A program made the position numbers and the translations under genes. Below, piece by piece: positions 23,801-38,800 of a DNA stretch of 64,000 bases (the first letter of the stretch is position 1; every line of letters starts with the position of its first letter). The DNA lies in NCBI GenBank assembly GCA_028829895.1, contig CM054180.1, forward strand, positions 100,538,635 through 100,602,634, in the 5' to 3' direction. The notes under the pieces are model-generated. The model had not been told where the DNA came from. It did not search any database and saw nothing but the letters and a program-made list of their open reading frames with translations. The stretch is from Sinotaia quadrata. Lineage: Eukaryota; Mollusca; Gastropoda; Architaenioglossa; Viviparidae.

Positions 23801-26800
23801 ATAAAGTGAGTCCATGGTTGGGAAATTTGAAAATATTTAAGTTGCACATTTTGTTTGTGTTTTTTAAAAAATACACCATTTATTCATGGTCTTGTATAAT
23901 ATGAGAGCTGGTTATTTTAAAATGTATTAATATTTGTGTGTGAGTGTGTACATGAGCACATATGCTAATTTAGTGACATTCAGTATTAACATTAAAGATT
24001 TTTTATTATATTCATTTTCCATCATACAGTCATATATATACACACCTTAGGAATATTGGTACCTTTCTCAATTACGCAAAGCAAGACCTGATGAACCACT
24101 TTAGCTTCTAGGGGAGTTAAAAGTATTTATTCAGTAGCAGGTCACTTTCCTGGAGTAATCCCCCTTTATACATTGTTTTTGTGCTGTTTCAGGACTATGA
24201 GGATGTGATGCTATCCATGGCTGTGATGGCTTGTAAATAAGATTGTGAATCATAGCTTGTTAGTAAATCTGTGAATCATGGCTTGATAATAAGTCTATGA
24301 ATCATGGCTTGATAATAAGTCTATGAATCATGGCTTGATAGTATGTCTGTGAATCATGGCTTGATAATTATAATAAGTCTATGAATCATGGCTTGATAGT
24401 AAGCCTGTGAATCATGGCTTGTTAGTAAGTCTGAGAATCAAATGCTTGATAGTAAGTCTGTGAATCATGGCTTATTAGTAAGTCTGTGAATCATGGCTTG
24501 CAAGTAAGCCTGTGAATCATGGCTTGTTAGTAAGTCTGAGAATCAAATGCTTGATAGTAAGTCTGTGAATCATGGCTTATTAGTAAGTCTGTGAATCATG
24601 GCTTGTTATTCTATGGATTTTGGCTTGGCAATCTGTAAATCATGGCTTGTAAGTAAGTCAGCGAATCAGGGCTTGTTATTCTATGGATTTTGGCTTGGCA
24701 ATCTGTAAATCATGCCTTGACCATCTTTGAATCATGATTTGTCAGTAAGTCTGTGAATCTTGGCTTGTCAGCCTGTGAAAGATATTGGTGTTCCTATGGA
24801 ATGCGTATCTGGCAAGTATTAAGAATAAAAACTCATTTTTCTTTTTAAAAATCACTATTTTGTAGGAAAGAATAATTCAGCAGTTTAAGGAAAATAAAAT
24901 GCTTGTTTATTGGTCAAGTATAATTTTGTTTATTTTCTTTACCCTTTGGTTCTATTTTCTTGATAGAAAGAAAAATCTGTTTTATTTCCTCAGCTGGATG
25001 AAGGAACTGAACTCACGTTTCATCCGCTTTTACTATCTCTACGGTGAGGAACAACTGTTGACTGGCGACCCTGATATTGTCAAGTACATCACTGTCACTA
25101 ACAGCAAGAACTACTGCCACAACAGTTCATCAGGGTAATCTAGTCTTGATGTTAAAAAGAGAAGAAACCATCCTGAATCAGTGCAATTAAACTGGTTCTC
25201 TAATATTTAGCATTGTTGTAGATCATGAAACCCTTGTATTACTTACTTGAAAATGTTCAGGAAATATTAAATATTAACAACAAACCTAGACTCTCAGAAT
25301 CACACAAAACTAGGCCCTTGAAATCACACAAAACTGCACCTTAAGTACACAAAACTAGGCATAATAAAATCACACAAAATTGGGCCCTTGAAATAAAAAA
25401 AACTGGACCCTCAGAATTATACAAACATTGCAGATACAGGTGAGGAACTTCATTCTAGCTGCTTCTCACACAGACAGCTTTACATCGTGAGTTTCAGGGT
25501 CAGCAGCAGCAAAAAACTCTTTATGCGCCAGATAACAAGACACACTATTTATACAAAAAGCACTTAGAGCAACTTTTGTAAATAAATAAAAAATTGTAGT
25601 TAACAATCTACATTCACATAAGTAAAGCTGTAGGCAAAAGCTAGCAAGTTATAAAACTGGAGGAGATTTCAAAGCAAAGAATAAGTTATAAATGTACGTA
25701 TTATGTGCTGATTTACTCCAATATATATTTTAATATAAAGAAAACGTGTTGTGTAAGAGATGGTTTTTCTTTGAAAGACCTTGACCTTTCACAAGTGTAA
25801 AAATAATGATTTAAAACATAAACAATATTAATATAAAAGGTGGAAAAATAAATCAATTTAAATGCAGATATTTATCAAGCACTAAATATCAAATATTCAA
25901 TGTTAATATTAAATAATCAAAAGTGAAGACCCTGTCAGTCTGAATGAGATTTGTAATAGTTATTTTAAACTTAGAATTGTAAAAAATAATTAAAACAAAG
26001 GAAACTTTCACAAGGAATAAATGCAATAATTTTGTAGTATGGAAGCTGTATGCTGTTTTAACGACAAGTCACACATGGTAAGTGTAGAGGGAAAAAAACT
26101 AAACCATTTGATTCTCTGTGGCCTTTTGCTGTCATGAATGTACAATCCAATAACAACACTGAAAATAGTGCACTCAGGGCCACACTGTTTGGTGTTTCAT
26201 GAGTTCACAATAAAATAAAAATAGTGACATGCACTTAACGTCATTGTCCACATTAAGGTTTTTATAATATTCCTTGCACTCTAAAAGTGTATGTCAGCAG
26301 ACTGATGTCAGGTATTCAACATTTTACATTCTACCTTCTTTTAACTGGACAGTCAGCCTTGAAAATAAAATAGTGTGATGTCTTTTTACCAAGGTGAACA
26401 CGTGTTGTGAAAAGGGTAATTGAGAGAGAGATAAAACATGTGACCTCTTTGTTTAATATGGGTTTAAGGATTTTAAGAACTGTTGGTAAAAAGATAATTT
26501 AATTTTTTTTTTTTTTTAATAAGTTAAAATGTAAATATTTTATAGCACTAGTTTAAAATCCTTTTCTTCTAATAGGATTATCCAAAATGTTTTAATTTTT
26601 AAATGCATTGTCATATCATTTTTCTTTCTTAAATTTTTAAAGGAATTATTAGTCTATTTTTGTTTGTTCTTGCAGGTTGATGAACTCACTCACACCGAAT
26701 TTTATTTTGTTTTTGAATGGTGAGGCACATCATAATGTGAAGCGTCTGATGAACCCCGCCTTCAACACTCATACTATCAATGGTAAGCATGAAAGCCAGT

Positions 26801-29800
26801 GCTTATTAATATTTATTTTTAATAAGATTAGATTACAATATTGGATTTTTTTCATTTCTGAAATATTATAGTTTAATTTTAGGTTTGATTGAAATTAAAC
26901 TTTTCACTTCATAGTATGACTAATGGAAAAACAATTTTCCTATGTTTAGACTTAAGAGTCAAACTTTTCATTTTAGTGAAAGCTAGTGGAAAGATTATTT
27001 AGAATTTACTGTCAGCTATAAAAATGCAATTTTCTCATGTGTAGATTGCAACTTTGCACCTTACTATAAGCTATCGAAAAACAATGTTCAAAAGTGTAGA
27101 TTGCAACTTTGTACCTTAACAACAAAAACTAGTAGCATACATTTCTTAATATGTATTCATACCTTGGGCTTTAAGTAACTTTGGGCCAGAAACTGATGAA
27201 GGCCTAATTCTGTGGTATTTAAAGTTTTAAGATGAATAAACATTGATGGATTTATTCAGTTAGTATCTTTTTTCACTATTCACTGGTTGTTTTTCTTTTC
27301 ATGTGTTTGTATGTTGGGAAGCATTGGGTGTTGCTACTCTCCTGATATAGAAGTAGGTATTTGACCTTTGTACACAGGATCACTTTATTTTGGTTGTTAT
27401 AAAATTCTTTTGTGAGAATGCATGTATGTATGTTTTTGTGGATATAAACTCATGCAAGCATTTGTGTGAATGAGTATGGTGTCTTTGATTGCTTAATGTG
27501 TGACAAAATTCGTATTTTTTTATAATTATTTCTCCACATTCAATTGATCTGCTCCTGCAATCATACACTATAGCCACGACAGGGTCTTTGTCTTTTGCGG
27601 TCTGGGAGTGACTAAGTCAAGCCCTGGGGTACGTCACTAATTTCCTCCTTCCCTAAGTGTTACTTGTCCAAGATAACTGGCCCTAGCTGAACTATCTCAT
27701 CCATCTAAGAGTCGTCCTCGCCCTCACACTACCTCCCAATTCGATGACGGGGCTTATCCTAAGAAATGTGTTTTAGATTGTATTTTTCCCAGTCCACAAG
27801 GTCATCTATTTTGTTTTTTACTTAATACTCACTTCTGTTGTTGGTTCTTCTATCCCTATTTCTAGACTTAATTGTTATATAAATAGTTAAATTGTCAAAG
27901 TGATCCAGCCTCAGGCATTCCTTATGATGGTATTTTTGTGTCAGAGTTGGAGTAAACAACTCAAGTTGAAAATATGCTAGAAAATTGCTGATGCAATCCA
28001 AACCAGTTCCAACTGGATGAGAAGTTTTCTGACTAATAGTCTCACACTTGTTTATAACACTTTTATCCAATGGGGAAGGACAAGAAGTTTCTTTATTTAT
28101 TTTATCACTTTGAATTTGGATGTAACTTGAGTCCAGTTATAAAAGTGATCATTAGCTTATTATGGTAAGTTAACTGACTGATAGAGAAAGAGTGGGCTTA
28201 GAATATTTCATACGTTTGCTATTGAACTATGATTTGAATTAGAGAATTCTTATGTAACTGAACTATTATTTCTATGTTCATTAATTTGACTACGTTATAC
28301 ATTATCTTGTGAATTTTGATCAATGCTATATTTCTTATGCTGTGTATGTATCAGGCTAATGAAATTGTTGCAGGATTTGTAAGTTGAGAATGTTTGTAAG
28401 AGAGAAAGGAGTTTAGAGATGAAATATGCCCTGAAATTTAGTGCTGCCTTAATTTGACTTTTGCAGAGCAGAGCAAGTGTTGTTGTCATTTCACACTACA
28501 GTGAACACTGTACTCTACTTGAACACATTAGTGTGTGCATCCAGCGTCGTCATCATCTTATCAGTAAAACGCATTGCTGTAAGTTGATTACTGTGAATTC
28601 CATTCAAGTACCAATATGGCGGAAATTGTGGCTTGAGTTTGGTCTCAAGATATCATGAAGATTCACGAATATTATTTTGAATGTTCCTCATGATGTGTTG
28701 AGTAAACATGCATGGAAAATCAAGAGCATTCCTCGTGATGTACTTGATAGTGCAGGACGATTATCTACAGTGTGCTTGGAGATTGCATTGAAGATTCTGG
28801 AACAGTTGTATAATGTGCCTCTAGAAGGGACAAGTGGAACCTTGCCTAAATATGAAAGGCAGTGACTTGTTGCAAACAGCGTGACTGTGAAACTTGTGTT
28901 TGCAACAGCCACCATCTTTGAAAAGATTATGTGCTTTGACTTTAATTATTTTTCTGAACTCTGCTCTCGTTTCTATGAAGATAACCATGAACTTGGTTAT
29001 GTATTTATGTTAATTGACTCCTTATGTTTATGCTAGGATAAACTGAACAATTGTCCAGCATAAATTGAACACTGTTGTGAAGTAATGTAAATGTCAACGC
29101 TCTTTGATTATATTCATATGTTATATATTTAATTGTTGATTTAATAAATTTATTGACCTTCTTACAAATATAGATAACCATTTGTTGGAAAGACAGTGGA
29201 TGGGGGGGGGGGCTCACTAAATATAGATTAAAGATGGATATGTCTTCTCCTTTGGTAAGAAATTTTCCACCTATGGAAATATTGTGACAGTAAATGTTTG
29301 TCTTTAATTTTGTGGAAGAGAGAAAATGTTTACAGTGCTCATATATCCAAGTGAGAGAGACAAATGGTGTCTTCTGGAGAATTATTAATAACATAAATTA
29401 AGATTCTCATCATTTATAACTAGTTATGGATGATTAATTAATAATAACAATCATGACCATTAACTAGGTGGCATTGGCATCATATTTCTGTAGCTTCTTG
29501 TCGTCTCTTTTTTGTTCCCAGGATCATCCACTTTTTGTTATATTGCTGGTTCTGTTTTTCTTTTCTTTCTGTTCCCAAGGTCAATTTGTTTTATCTTATT
29601 TAATACTGACCTTTGGTTTGGTTTCTTCTTGTGATTCTTAGTTGGTGCCTGATGTGCATTTAGCTGCCACTCAAGATGATGAGTCATTGAAATATTGCAA
29701 AGAGGTGAACATGTATGGCATTTTATGGAAGGATTATATCAAGTAATGCAGAATTTGAAAGAAAAAATATGATGATCTTCATGATCGGTAATCATTGACG

Positions 29801-32800
29801 CATTTAATGACTGTTATAACTGCAGGTTTCATATCCATTTTTGACAAGACAGCGCAGAAAGCAGTGTCTCTGTGGACTGCTGCAGTTGAAGACAGTAAGG
29901 ATGGTGTGGCTGTTGTACCTGCCCAGGATGACATGGCCCGCATAGTGAGCATCTTTTATCATTTTCTGCTGCATAGTACTTGAAGTCTAAAAATAAATCA
30001 AATGAGCTGAATAAAACTATTAGATTGATTGATGGGAAGACTAGGGGTTGGGGGACTGCTCACATTTTTCACATATAATGCTGCATTTAACTTTGAGTGT
30101 TGATGCTATGTCAGACCCTTGATGTGATATGTGAATGTGGATTTGACTACGAGATGCGATGTTTAGAGCAACCATCCAGCCCTGCAGTTCAGTCCTTCAA
30201 GCACATTCTCAAGGGATTTCAAGTCAGGTCTGTTTATGTGGGGATTTATTTAATTAGATGTTTACAAATTACTTAAATGATAAAGTCCAGTCATGTGATT
30301 GTATGTGTATTGTCATGCAAAAACACATATCTTTAAAAATCACATAAAAGAGAGGGGATTATAGGTTTTGTTGAGGTGAAAAGATGGTTATAATCAATTA
30401 AACGATGAGAGTCCTTTAATTTAAATGAAAATATTATCTTGGGTTCAGGATAGTTAATGTACATTCAAACTCATTTAACAGCAGTATTTCAGACAAGTTC
30501 CTGAGTTAAAGCATATTTCATCATACTCTTTTCAGTGATGATTTTCAGACAAGTTCCTGAGTTCAAGTATATTTCATCATCACTGAAAAGAGTATTTCAG
30601 ACAAGATTAGATATTAGGGAGGTAGCAAGTTTAGTACATATCTATTTAAAGATAACCTTCTTGTGATTGTAGGGGTGATTGAAATATTTTTCTACTTGTT
30701 CATGCAGCAATTTAATTGTTAACAAATAAAAATAATAATCAGTAGCTAAGTTAATTTGCCTCTTGCTTTGTCTTTGACTTAATATATTAGTTACACTGTA
30801 GTTGAGTAATGTATATAGGCATGCATTAAAGTAATGTTTTTTTTTCGTTAACAGATTGTCACAGATGATTCCTCTGATCTCTCGAATTCCAACCAAAGAA
30901 AAGTTAAAACAGGAAGCAGATATTGCATTCTTCAAGTCTACCATTCTGCAAGTGGTGAAAGAGAAACGGAACAGAATAGAAAGTGGTAGAGATTACAAAC
31001 ACTGTCTTCCATTTTATAGATATAGTATTACTGAAAACAGTGCTGTCTGTTTCTGTACACAAAAACAAACACTGCCATCTTTTTCCACAGATGAGGTAGT
31101 AATTAAAAACACTGCCTCTATTTCCACAGATGAGGTAGTAATTATAAACACTGCCATTTATTTCCACAGATGAGGTAGTAATTATAAACACTGCCATTTA
31201 TCTCCACAGATGAGGTAGTAATTAAAACTGCCATTTATTTCCACAGATGAGGTAGTAATTACAAACACTGCCTGTTTCCACAGGTGAGATGATAATTGAA
31301 AACATCATCTTTTTCCATATTTCAGGTAGTAACTAAAAACATTCACCTGTTCCCACAAGATACAATATTAACTAAAAACAATGTTGTTTGTTCCCACAAG
31401 ATACAATATTAACTATAAACAATGTTGTTTGTTCCCACAAGATACAATATTAACTATAAACAATGTTGTTTGTTCCCACAAGATACAATATTAACTATAA
31501 ACAATGTTGTTTGTTCCCACAAGATACAATATTAACTATAAACAATGTTGTTTGTTCCCACAAGATACAATATTAACTATAAACAATGTTGTTTGTTCCC
31601 ACAAGATACAATATTAACTAAAAACATTCATCTGTTACCATAGACAGGAACACATTTTCCTTACAATTTTTATTTTCTTTAAACAGCAAATCTCAAAAAA
31701 AGCAGCAAAATCCTTAGTATACCTTTAAAAAGTTTTTTTTTCTATAATAAGCTGTTTTTCATTGTACTGAATGCATTCAGATTAATTATTACTCAATAAG
31801 TTGAAAAAAGAATCCAGAGAGTCATTGTTGTATTGGGGAGTTCTGTCAACTACTAGCTTAGTGAAATGTTATTTTCTCATTACTTGTACATTATTTTACC
31901 AATTACAGTAATATGTTATTTATCTAATTCCAATAATGTTATCCATTTGTCTAGCCAATTCTAAAAATATATTATTACATTATCTAACCATTACCAGTTA
32001 TATGTTATTACATTATCTAACCATTTCCAGTAATATATTATTACATTATCTAACCTTTCCCATAATATATTATTACATTGTCTAACCTTTCCCATAATAT
32101 ATTATTACATTATCTAACCATTTCCAGTAATATATTATTACATTGTCTAACCTTTCCCATAATATATTATTACCTTGTCTAACCTTTTCCATAATATATT
32201 ATTACATTGTCTAACCATTTCCAGTAATATATTATTACATTGTCTAACCTTTCCCATATTATTACCTTGTCTAACCTTTCCCATACTATATTATTACATT
32301 GTCTAACCTTTCCTATAATATATTATTACCTTGTCTAACCAGTTGTAGTAACAAATTATCCCTTTACTTACAGCTTTGTCAAATTCAGTGTTCTTTCATT
32401 ACTATTTATTTTGCCTGTCCACCTCACTAATATGTTGCCTTTTAACTCACTTCTAGGTCTGGCACTAAAGTATATGTTGCCTTTTAACTCACTTCTAGGT
32501 CTGGTATTTAAGTACAGGTTTTGAGGAACCTAATCTATATTAGACTACTTCACATGTAGGGTATATAATAATGAAGACGTTTTATTTATCATTGAGCTCT
32601 GGGCATATGATTTGCCAGACTACATTTTGGAATATCTTTCTGTTAAAGTTGCAGCCTCATTAATTTCATCATTATTTGTTGGTCTGCACTCAGAATGTAA
32701 ATATATACATGCCTCAAGTTGAGAGTCCCATTGATCTGTTATGTTAACTTTCTACAACTTAATATCACTTTCAGAACATTAAGCAAGTTCCTTTGATCTG

Positions 32801-35800
32801 TTAATGTTAACTTTTTACCAGTTAATATCACTTTTAAACATTAAACAAGTTCCAGTGATATGTTAATGTTAACTTTTTACCAGTTAATATCACTTTTAAA
32901 CATTAAGCAAGTTCCAATGATCTGTTATCTTTGTCCAACATTCTGTGTTTTTGTAGTGTTTTTCTCAGCTAAAGTTATATTTAAAACATTAGTTCTGGTG
33001 ATGTGTTTTGTTTACTTAAGAGCTGTCCAGTTTCTGTCACATTCTGTTTACACTTTAGGCAAGTTCTATTGCTATGTTGCATTATAGCAGCTTACCCTTT
33101 GCCAGTAATCATTGTCATAATGTTTAAAACATTAGACAATTTCCATTGATTACTTAATGTTACATTACCCATCAACTTGCATGGGTCATAGGGTTGTATC
33201 AGGATCCCAATGTAAATTTAATTAAACAGAACTCTAACTAATTTACCTGTTTACTACCCACCTGGTGCTGAATGGTGGCAATATTAACAAAGGTTTGAAC
33301 ACTTAGAAAATACAGAGGGCAATATAATCTAAGCTTTAGATTAATATAGCTTGCACATCCAGGTAGCAGAGGGCAATATAATCTATAGCTTGCACATCCA
33401 GGTAATAGAGGGCAATATAATCTAAGCTTTAGATTAATATAGCTTGCACATCCAGGTAACAGAGGGCAATATAATCTATAGCTTGCACATCCAGGTAACA
33501 GGGCAATATAATAAATAGCTTGCACATCCAGGTAACAGAGGGCAATATAATCTATAGCTTGCACATCCAGGTAACAGAGGGCAATATAATCTATAGCTTG
33601 CACATCCAGGTAACAGAGGGCAATATAATATATAGCTTGCACATCCAGGTAACAGGGCAATATAATCTATAGCTTGCACATCCAGGTAACAATAAATAGA
33701 GGAACAGCGAAGCAGAGTATGGATAGAAATAACTAGCATAAACTATATTTAGATTCTTCCTTATTGACATAATGTAACATTTTCTTATCAAACTTCAATT
33801 GATACTTTGTTAATACTAATATCTACCAAACCTCCCCACTCTCCATCTATTACTGTATATATGAGTTAGAATGCTTTGGCTCTGATACAAGCAGTTCAGT
33901 ATATCCCTTTATATGTAAGAAAATATAGAAATATGAATCAACTTATCCAATGAAGTATCTCTGGAGCTTGTCTGGTTGGGCAGAGGCCATTGTCAAGGTA
34001 AATGGTAACACTTATCGTGTGCATTCCAGACTTGAGTAGATTGTCACAGATGTTCTACCCATAGTTGCATCACTGGTCATCACTTTTGGTACACACTGTA
34101 CATTACTGGTCATCACTTTTGGTGCACACTGGACATTACTGGTCATCACTTTTGGTGCACACTGTACATTATGATAATCCCTTTTGGTGCATACTGTACA
34201 TTATGATAATCCCTTTTGGTGCACACTGTACATTATGATAATCCCTTTTGGTGCATACTGTACATCATTGGTCATCACTTTTGGTGCACACTGTACATTA
34301 TGATAATCCCTTTTGATGCACACTGTACATTATGGTCATCCCTTTTGGTGCACTATGTACAGTATGGTCATCCCTTTTGGTGCACATTGTACATTATGGT
34401 CATCCTTTTGGTGCACACTGTACAGTATGGTCATCACTTTTGGTGCTCACTGTACAGTATGGTCATCGCTTTTGATGCACATTATGATTCCAGAAGGCAG
34501 AGCATATGATAAAGACATGCATTAAGTAAGAGCCTCACAGTCAAATGTTGGAGTAAGAACCTCACAGTAAAATGTTTAAGTAAGAACCTAACTGTAAAAT
34601 GTTAGAGTAAGAACCTCACAGGAAAATGTTGGGGTAATAGCCTCACAGTAAAATGTTGGAGTAAGAGCCTCACAGTAAAATGTTGGAGTAAGAGCCTCAC
34701 AGTAAAATGTTGGAGTAAGAACCTCACAGGAAAATGTTTACGTAAGAGCCTCACAGTAAAATGTTAGAGTAAGAACCTCACAGTAAACTGTTGGGGTAAT
34801 AACCTCACAGTCAAATGTTGGAGTAAGAACCTCACAGTCAAATGTTGGAGTAAGAACCTCAGTAAAATGTTGGAGTAAGAACTTCACAGTCAAATGTTAG
34901 AGATAGTACCCTACAGTAAATCATTGAAATAAAAACCTAGGCTGACACAGTGTTAAGTTTTCCTGTGTAATAATTGTCTCACAGCCTGTTTATCACAAAG
35001 CATAGCATCTGTGTATTTGGTAGATTTACAAACTCTACTATTACCGCTTTGTGGTAAACATTATAGTGTTATATTTACCCTTACTATGTTGTAGCTTTTC
35101 CCCTCAATTCCATTCATCTTTAATATGTACTTAATCATTCATGAACATTTTCAATTATCAGTTCTTAAAGCAATAAATAGAAATGTATATAGCAGTATTA
35201 TCAAATACACATTAATAACTATAAAATGTAGAGATAAAATCAAGCAGTTTGTAAATACACCCATTGGGTTCTTTCCTGCAAACCTTTGTCATAGGCTGTT
35301 ATTTCAAGGATGTGTTTAGAGAAGGAATGGTCCAAGGACAGCATTAACATCATGACATCACTCTTATTATGGTCTTAAAATGTTGCATAATTATGCTGTG
35401 CTCATGATGTCAACTGGTATCTCTTATTTTTCCCCATGCAATCAAATAAATATTTACTACTACTACTACCAATTATTAATAAACAAGGACATAACATATG
35501 CTAGCAAGTGTTTACCAGAGGTTCACACCCACACCTTATATTAAATATTTGTCAAATAGATTACTTATTACCATTTCCCAGTGACATATAATGTTTAAAC
35601 ATTAGGCAGTTTATACTGATCACTTCATTCGAAAGTTAACTTGTTATTATATGTCATCAGGTCAGGCCATTTCTATTTACCTTTGTATTATTTGTATGTC
35701 TTCAGGTCAAACCAATTCCAACGATGTGTTGTCACTGCTACTTATGGCTAAGGATGAGCATGGTAATGGACTAAGTGATGATGTTATATTCTCTCAGGTT

Positions 35801-38800
35801 GGAGGGTTCCTCTTTGCCGGCTTTGAGGTAAGATGGGTAACCTCTTCATTTCACATTAACACATTTTTCTAATAGATCACAAAATATGTGTAAGACACAG
35901 TCATACACTAACACATTTTTCTAATAGATCACAAAATATGTGTAAGACACAGTCATACACTAACATATTATTCTAACAGATCACAAAATATGTGTAAGAC
36001 ACAGTCATACACTAACATATTATTCTAACAGATCACAAAATATGTGTAAGACACAGTCATACACTAACATATTATTCTAACAGATCACAAAATATGTATA
36101 AGACACTAAGATACTAATTTACTGATGCGGTTTAATTTCAAACTAACTTTCCATTGTTCACTATCTTAAAGGGCTAGGAATCATTCTTTTTTCTTTCTTT
36201 TTAATTTTTTTTAAAGGGGTTCTTTTTTTCTAAAAGCTATCTAAGGCTATGTCCTTATTAGAATTACTTGACTTCACAGTTCCTTTAAGTTTGATATTAA
36301 TCTTGCACTGGTCCTCATTCTAATATTAATGAAACTATTCTAAATAATTTCATATTTTAATTCTAGAAAGATTCACAGAACATGAATTGCAATCTAAACT
36401 AAAGATCGTGCGCACACAAAAATTTGGTACATATTTTTAAAAAGTGAATTTCCCAATCAGAATTAAACATTTATTACATAATTGTAAGACCATAAATTCT
36501 AAAGTTTACTGATATACTGAAACATTTAGAAAACAAAAACAAATAATTTGTAAGAGCTTTTAATGTGCACTTTCTCTGTCGCTGATATTGCCCTTACTCT
36601 TCAATGGAATATGATTTTGGTAAACTCATTTGATTTAGCAAATATTTTCAGACAAGACAGGAGTGAAATTGTAGAAATTTAAAGAGTGTGCAAAAGAACT
36701 CATTAATAACAATTCATTTCAAGGCAGTCAGGAACTGCTAAGTTGTGGCTTTTACTGAACTGACTTACATTGTGTGATGTCTTTGTCATAACAAGACACT
36801 ATTGTCAAAGTAACCTGTCTGTGTGATTTAAGTCTTAGTTGTAACACTATTGTCAAAGTAACCTGTGTGATTTAAGTCTTAGTTGTAACACTATTGTAAA
36901 AGTAACTATTTGTGTAATGTAGGTCTTAATTATAACAGACACTAATGTGAGTAAAATATCATTGTAATGTAAGTTTTAGTCATAACACACTACTGTATGA
37001 GTAAAATGTCAGTGTATTCATTAACAGATGCTATTATAAAAGTAATCTTACAGTATGATGTTGAGTCTTAGTCATAAAGACACTATTATAACAGTGAAAT
37101 TTCAGTATGATGTTAAGTCTTAGTCATAAAGACACTATTATAACAGTGAAATTTCAGTATGATGTTAATCTTAGTCATAACAGATACTATAACCTAGAGG
37201 TAAAATTTCAGTATGATATAAATCTTACTCATAACAAACACTATTTTAGTAGTAAATGTAGGTGTTTGACACTTGAAGCAAGTGAAGCACTGAAGAATGG
37301 ATTAATCGTGTTTAATCATTTTGTATATAGTATTTTCAAGAAGGCAGCAAACAACTTTTCTGTTTTGGTTCCTTGTCCTGGACAGACGAGCAGTATTGCC
37401 CTGACATGGACCCTGATCATGTTGGCTGAACACCAGGAAGAACAGAAAAAAGCAAGGCAGGAAGTTATGTCATTACTGCAAGAGAACTCTCACATCACAG
37501 CAGAGGTGTTGGAAAAGTTAACTTATTTGACCTGTGTAATCAAGGAATCACTTCGGTATGTATCCATATCAAACTATTCTAACCAAATGCTATTCTCTCT
37601 TTTATTTAATTATTGTGTAATTATGTTAGTTATCAAGTGTTTGATCATAGTGTCCTAGCAAACTTAAAATATCTACTAAACAAAATTTTATAGCTAATGT
37701 ATTTACCACTTATAAAGTCTTATAGCTATTGTATTTACTAAAGTCTCTATAAGACTTTATAAGTGGTAACTAGTGTATTTACCTGATACTATAAGGTCTT
37801 ATAAAAGTATTAAATTTACACTAGTGGTATAGAAACAGTGTAAATGTAGTATTAATATATTCCCAGTTTATCTATAAAAGTATTAAATTTACACTAGTGG
37901 TATAGAAGCAGTGTAAATGTAGTATTAATATATTCCCAGTTTATCTATAAAAGTATTAAATTTACACTAGTGGTATAGAAACAGTGTAAATGTAGTATTA
38001 ATATATTCCCAGTTTATCTATAAAAGTATTAAATTTACACTAGTGGTATAGAAACAGCGTAAATGTAGTATTAATATATTCCCAGTTTATCTATAAAAGT
38101 ATTAAATTTACACTAGTGGTATAGAAACAGCGTAAATGTAGTATTAATATATTCCCAGTTTATCTATAAAAGTATTAAATTTACACTAGTGGTATAGAAA
38201 CAGTGTAAATGTAGTATTAATATATTCCCAGTTTATCTATAAAAGTATTAAATTTACACTAGTGGTATAGAAACAGTGTAAATGTAGTATTAATATATTC
38301 CCAGTTTATCTATAAAAGTATTAAATTTACACTAGTGGTATAGAAACAGTGTAAATGTAGTATTAATATATTCCCAGTTTATCTATAAAAGTATTAAATT
38401 TACACTAGTGGTATAGAAACAGTGTAAATGTAGTATTAATATATTCCCAGTTTATCTATAAAAGTATTAAATTTACACTAGTGGTATAGAAACAGTGTAA
38501 ATGTAGTATTAATATATTCCCAGTTTATCTATAAAAGTACATGTATTAAATTTACACTAGTGGTATAGAAACAGTGTAAATGTAGTATTAATATATTCCC
38601 AATTTATCGATAAAAGTATTAAATTTACACTAGTGGTAAAGATACAGTGTAAATGTAGTATTAATAAATGTTATGAAATGTATACATTGTAAATGTAGCA
38701 TAAATCTCTTCCCAGTTCATCAATAAACATATGAATTAAAGTGCAAATTTAGTATTCTTAGTGAAACAATAATAAGGGTCTATTTTACTTTTACCCAATG

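Noticed and set aside
28461..28865. Adjacent plus-strand frames in P450 intron 4
   Set aside because: Considered as a transposase fragment, but no motif could be matched.
33238..33739. Minus-strand repetitive frames (CYLDVQAI repeats)
   Set aside because: Frames created by the 39-bp minisatellite; no splice or start context.
37107..37385. Upstream half of a 183-codon frame ending in P450 exon 9
   Set aside because: The acceptor at 37,385 and the reading phase from exon 8 fix the exon start; the upstream part is repeat-derived intron.
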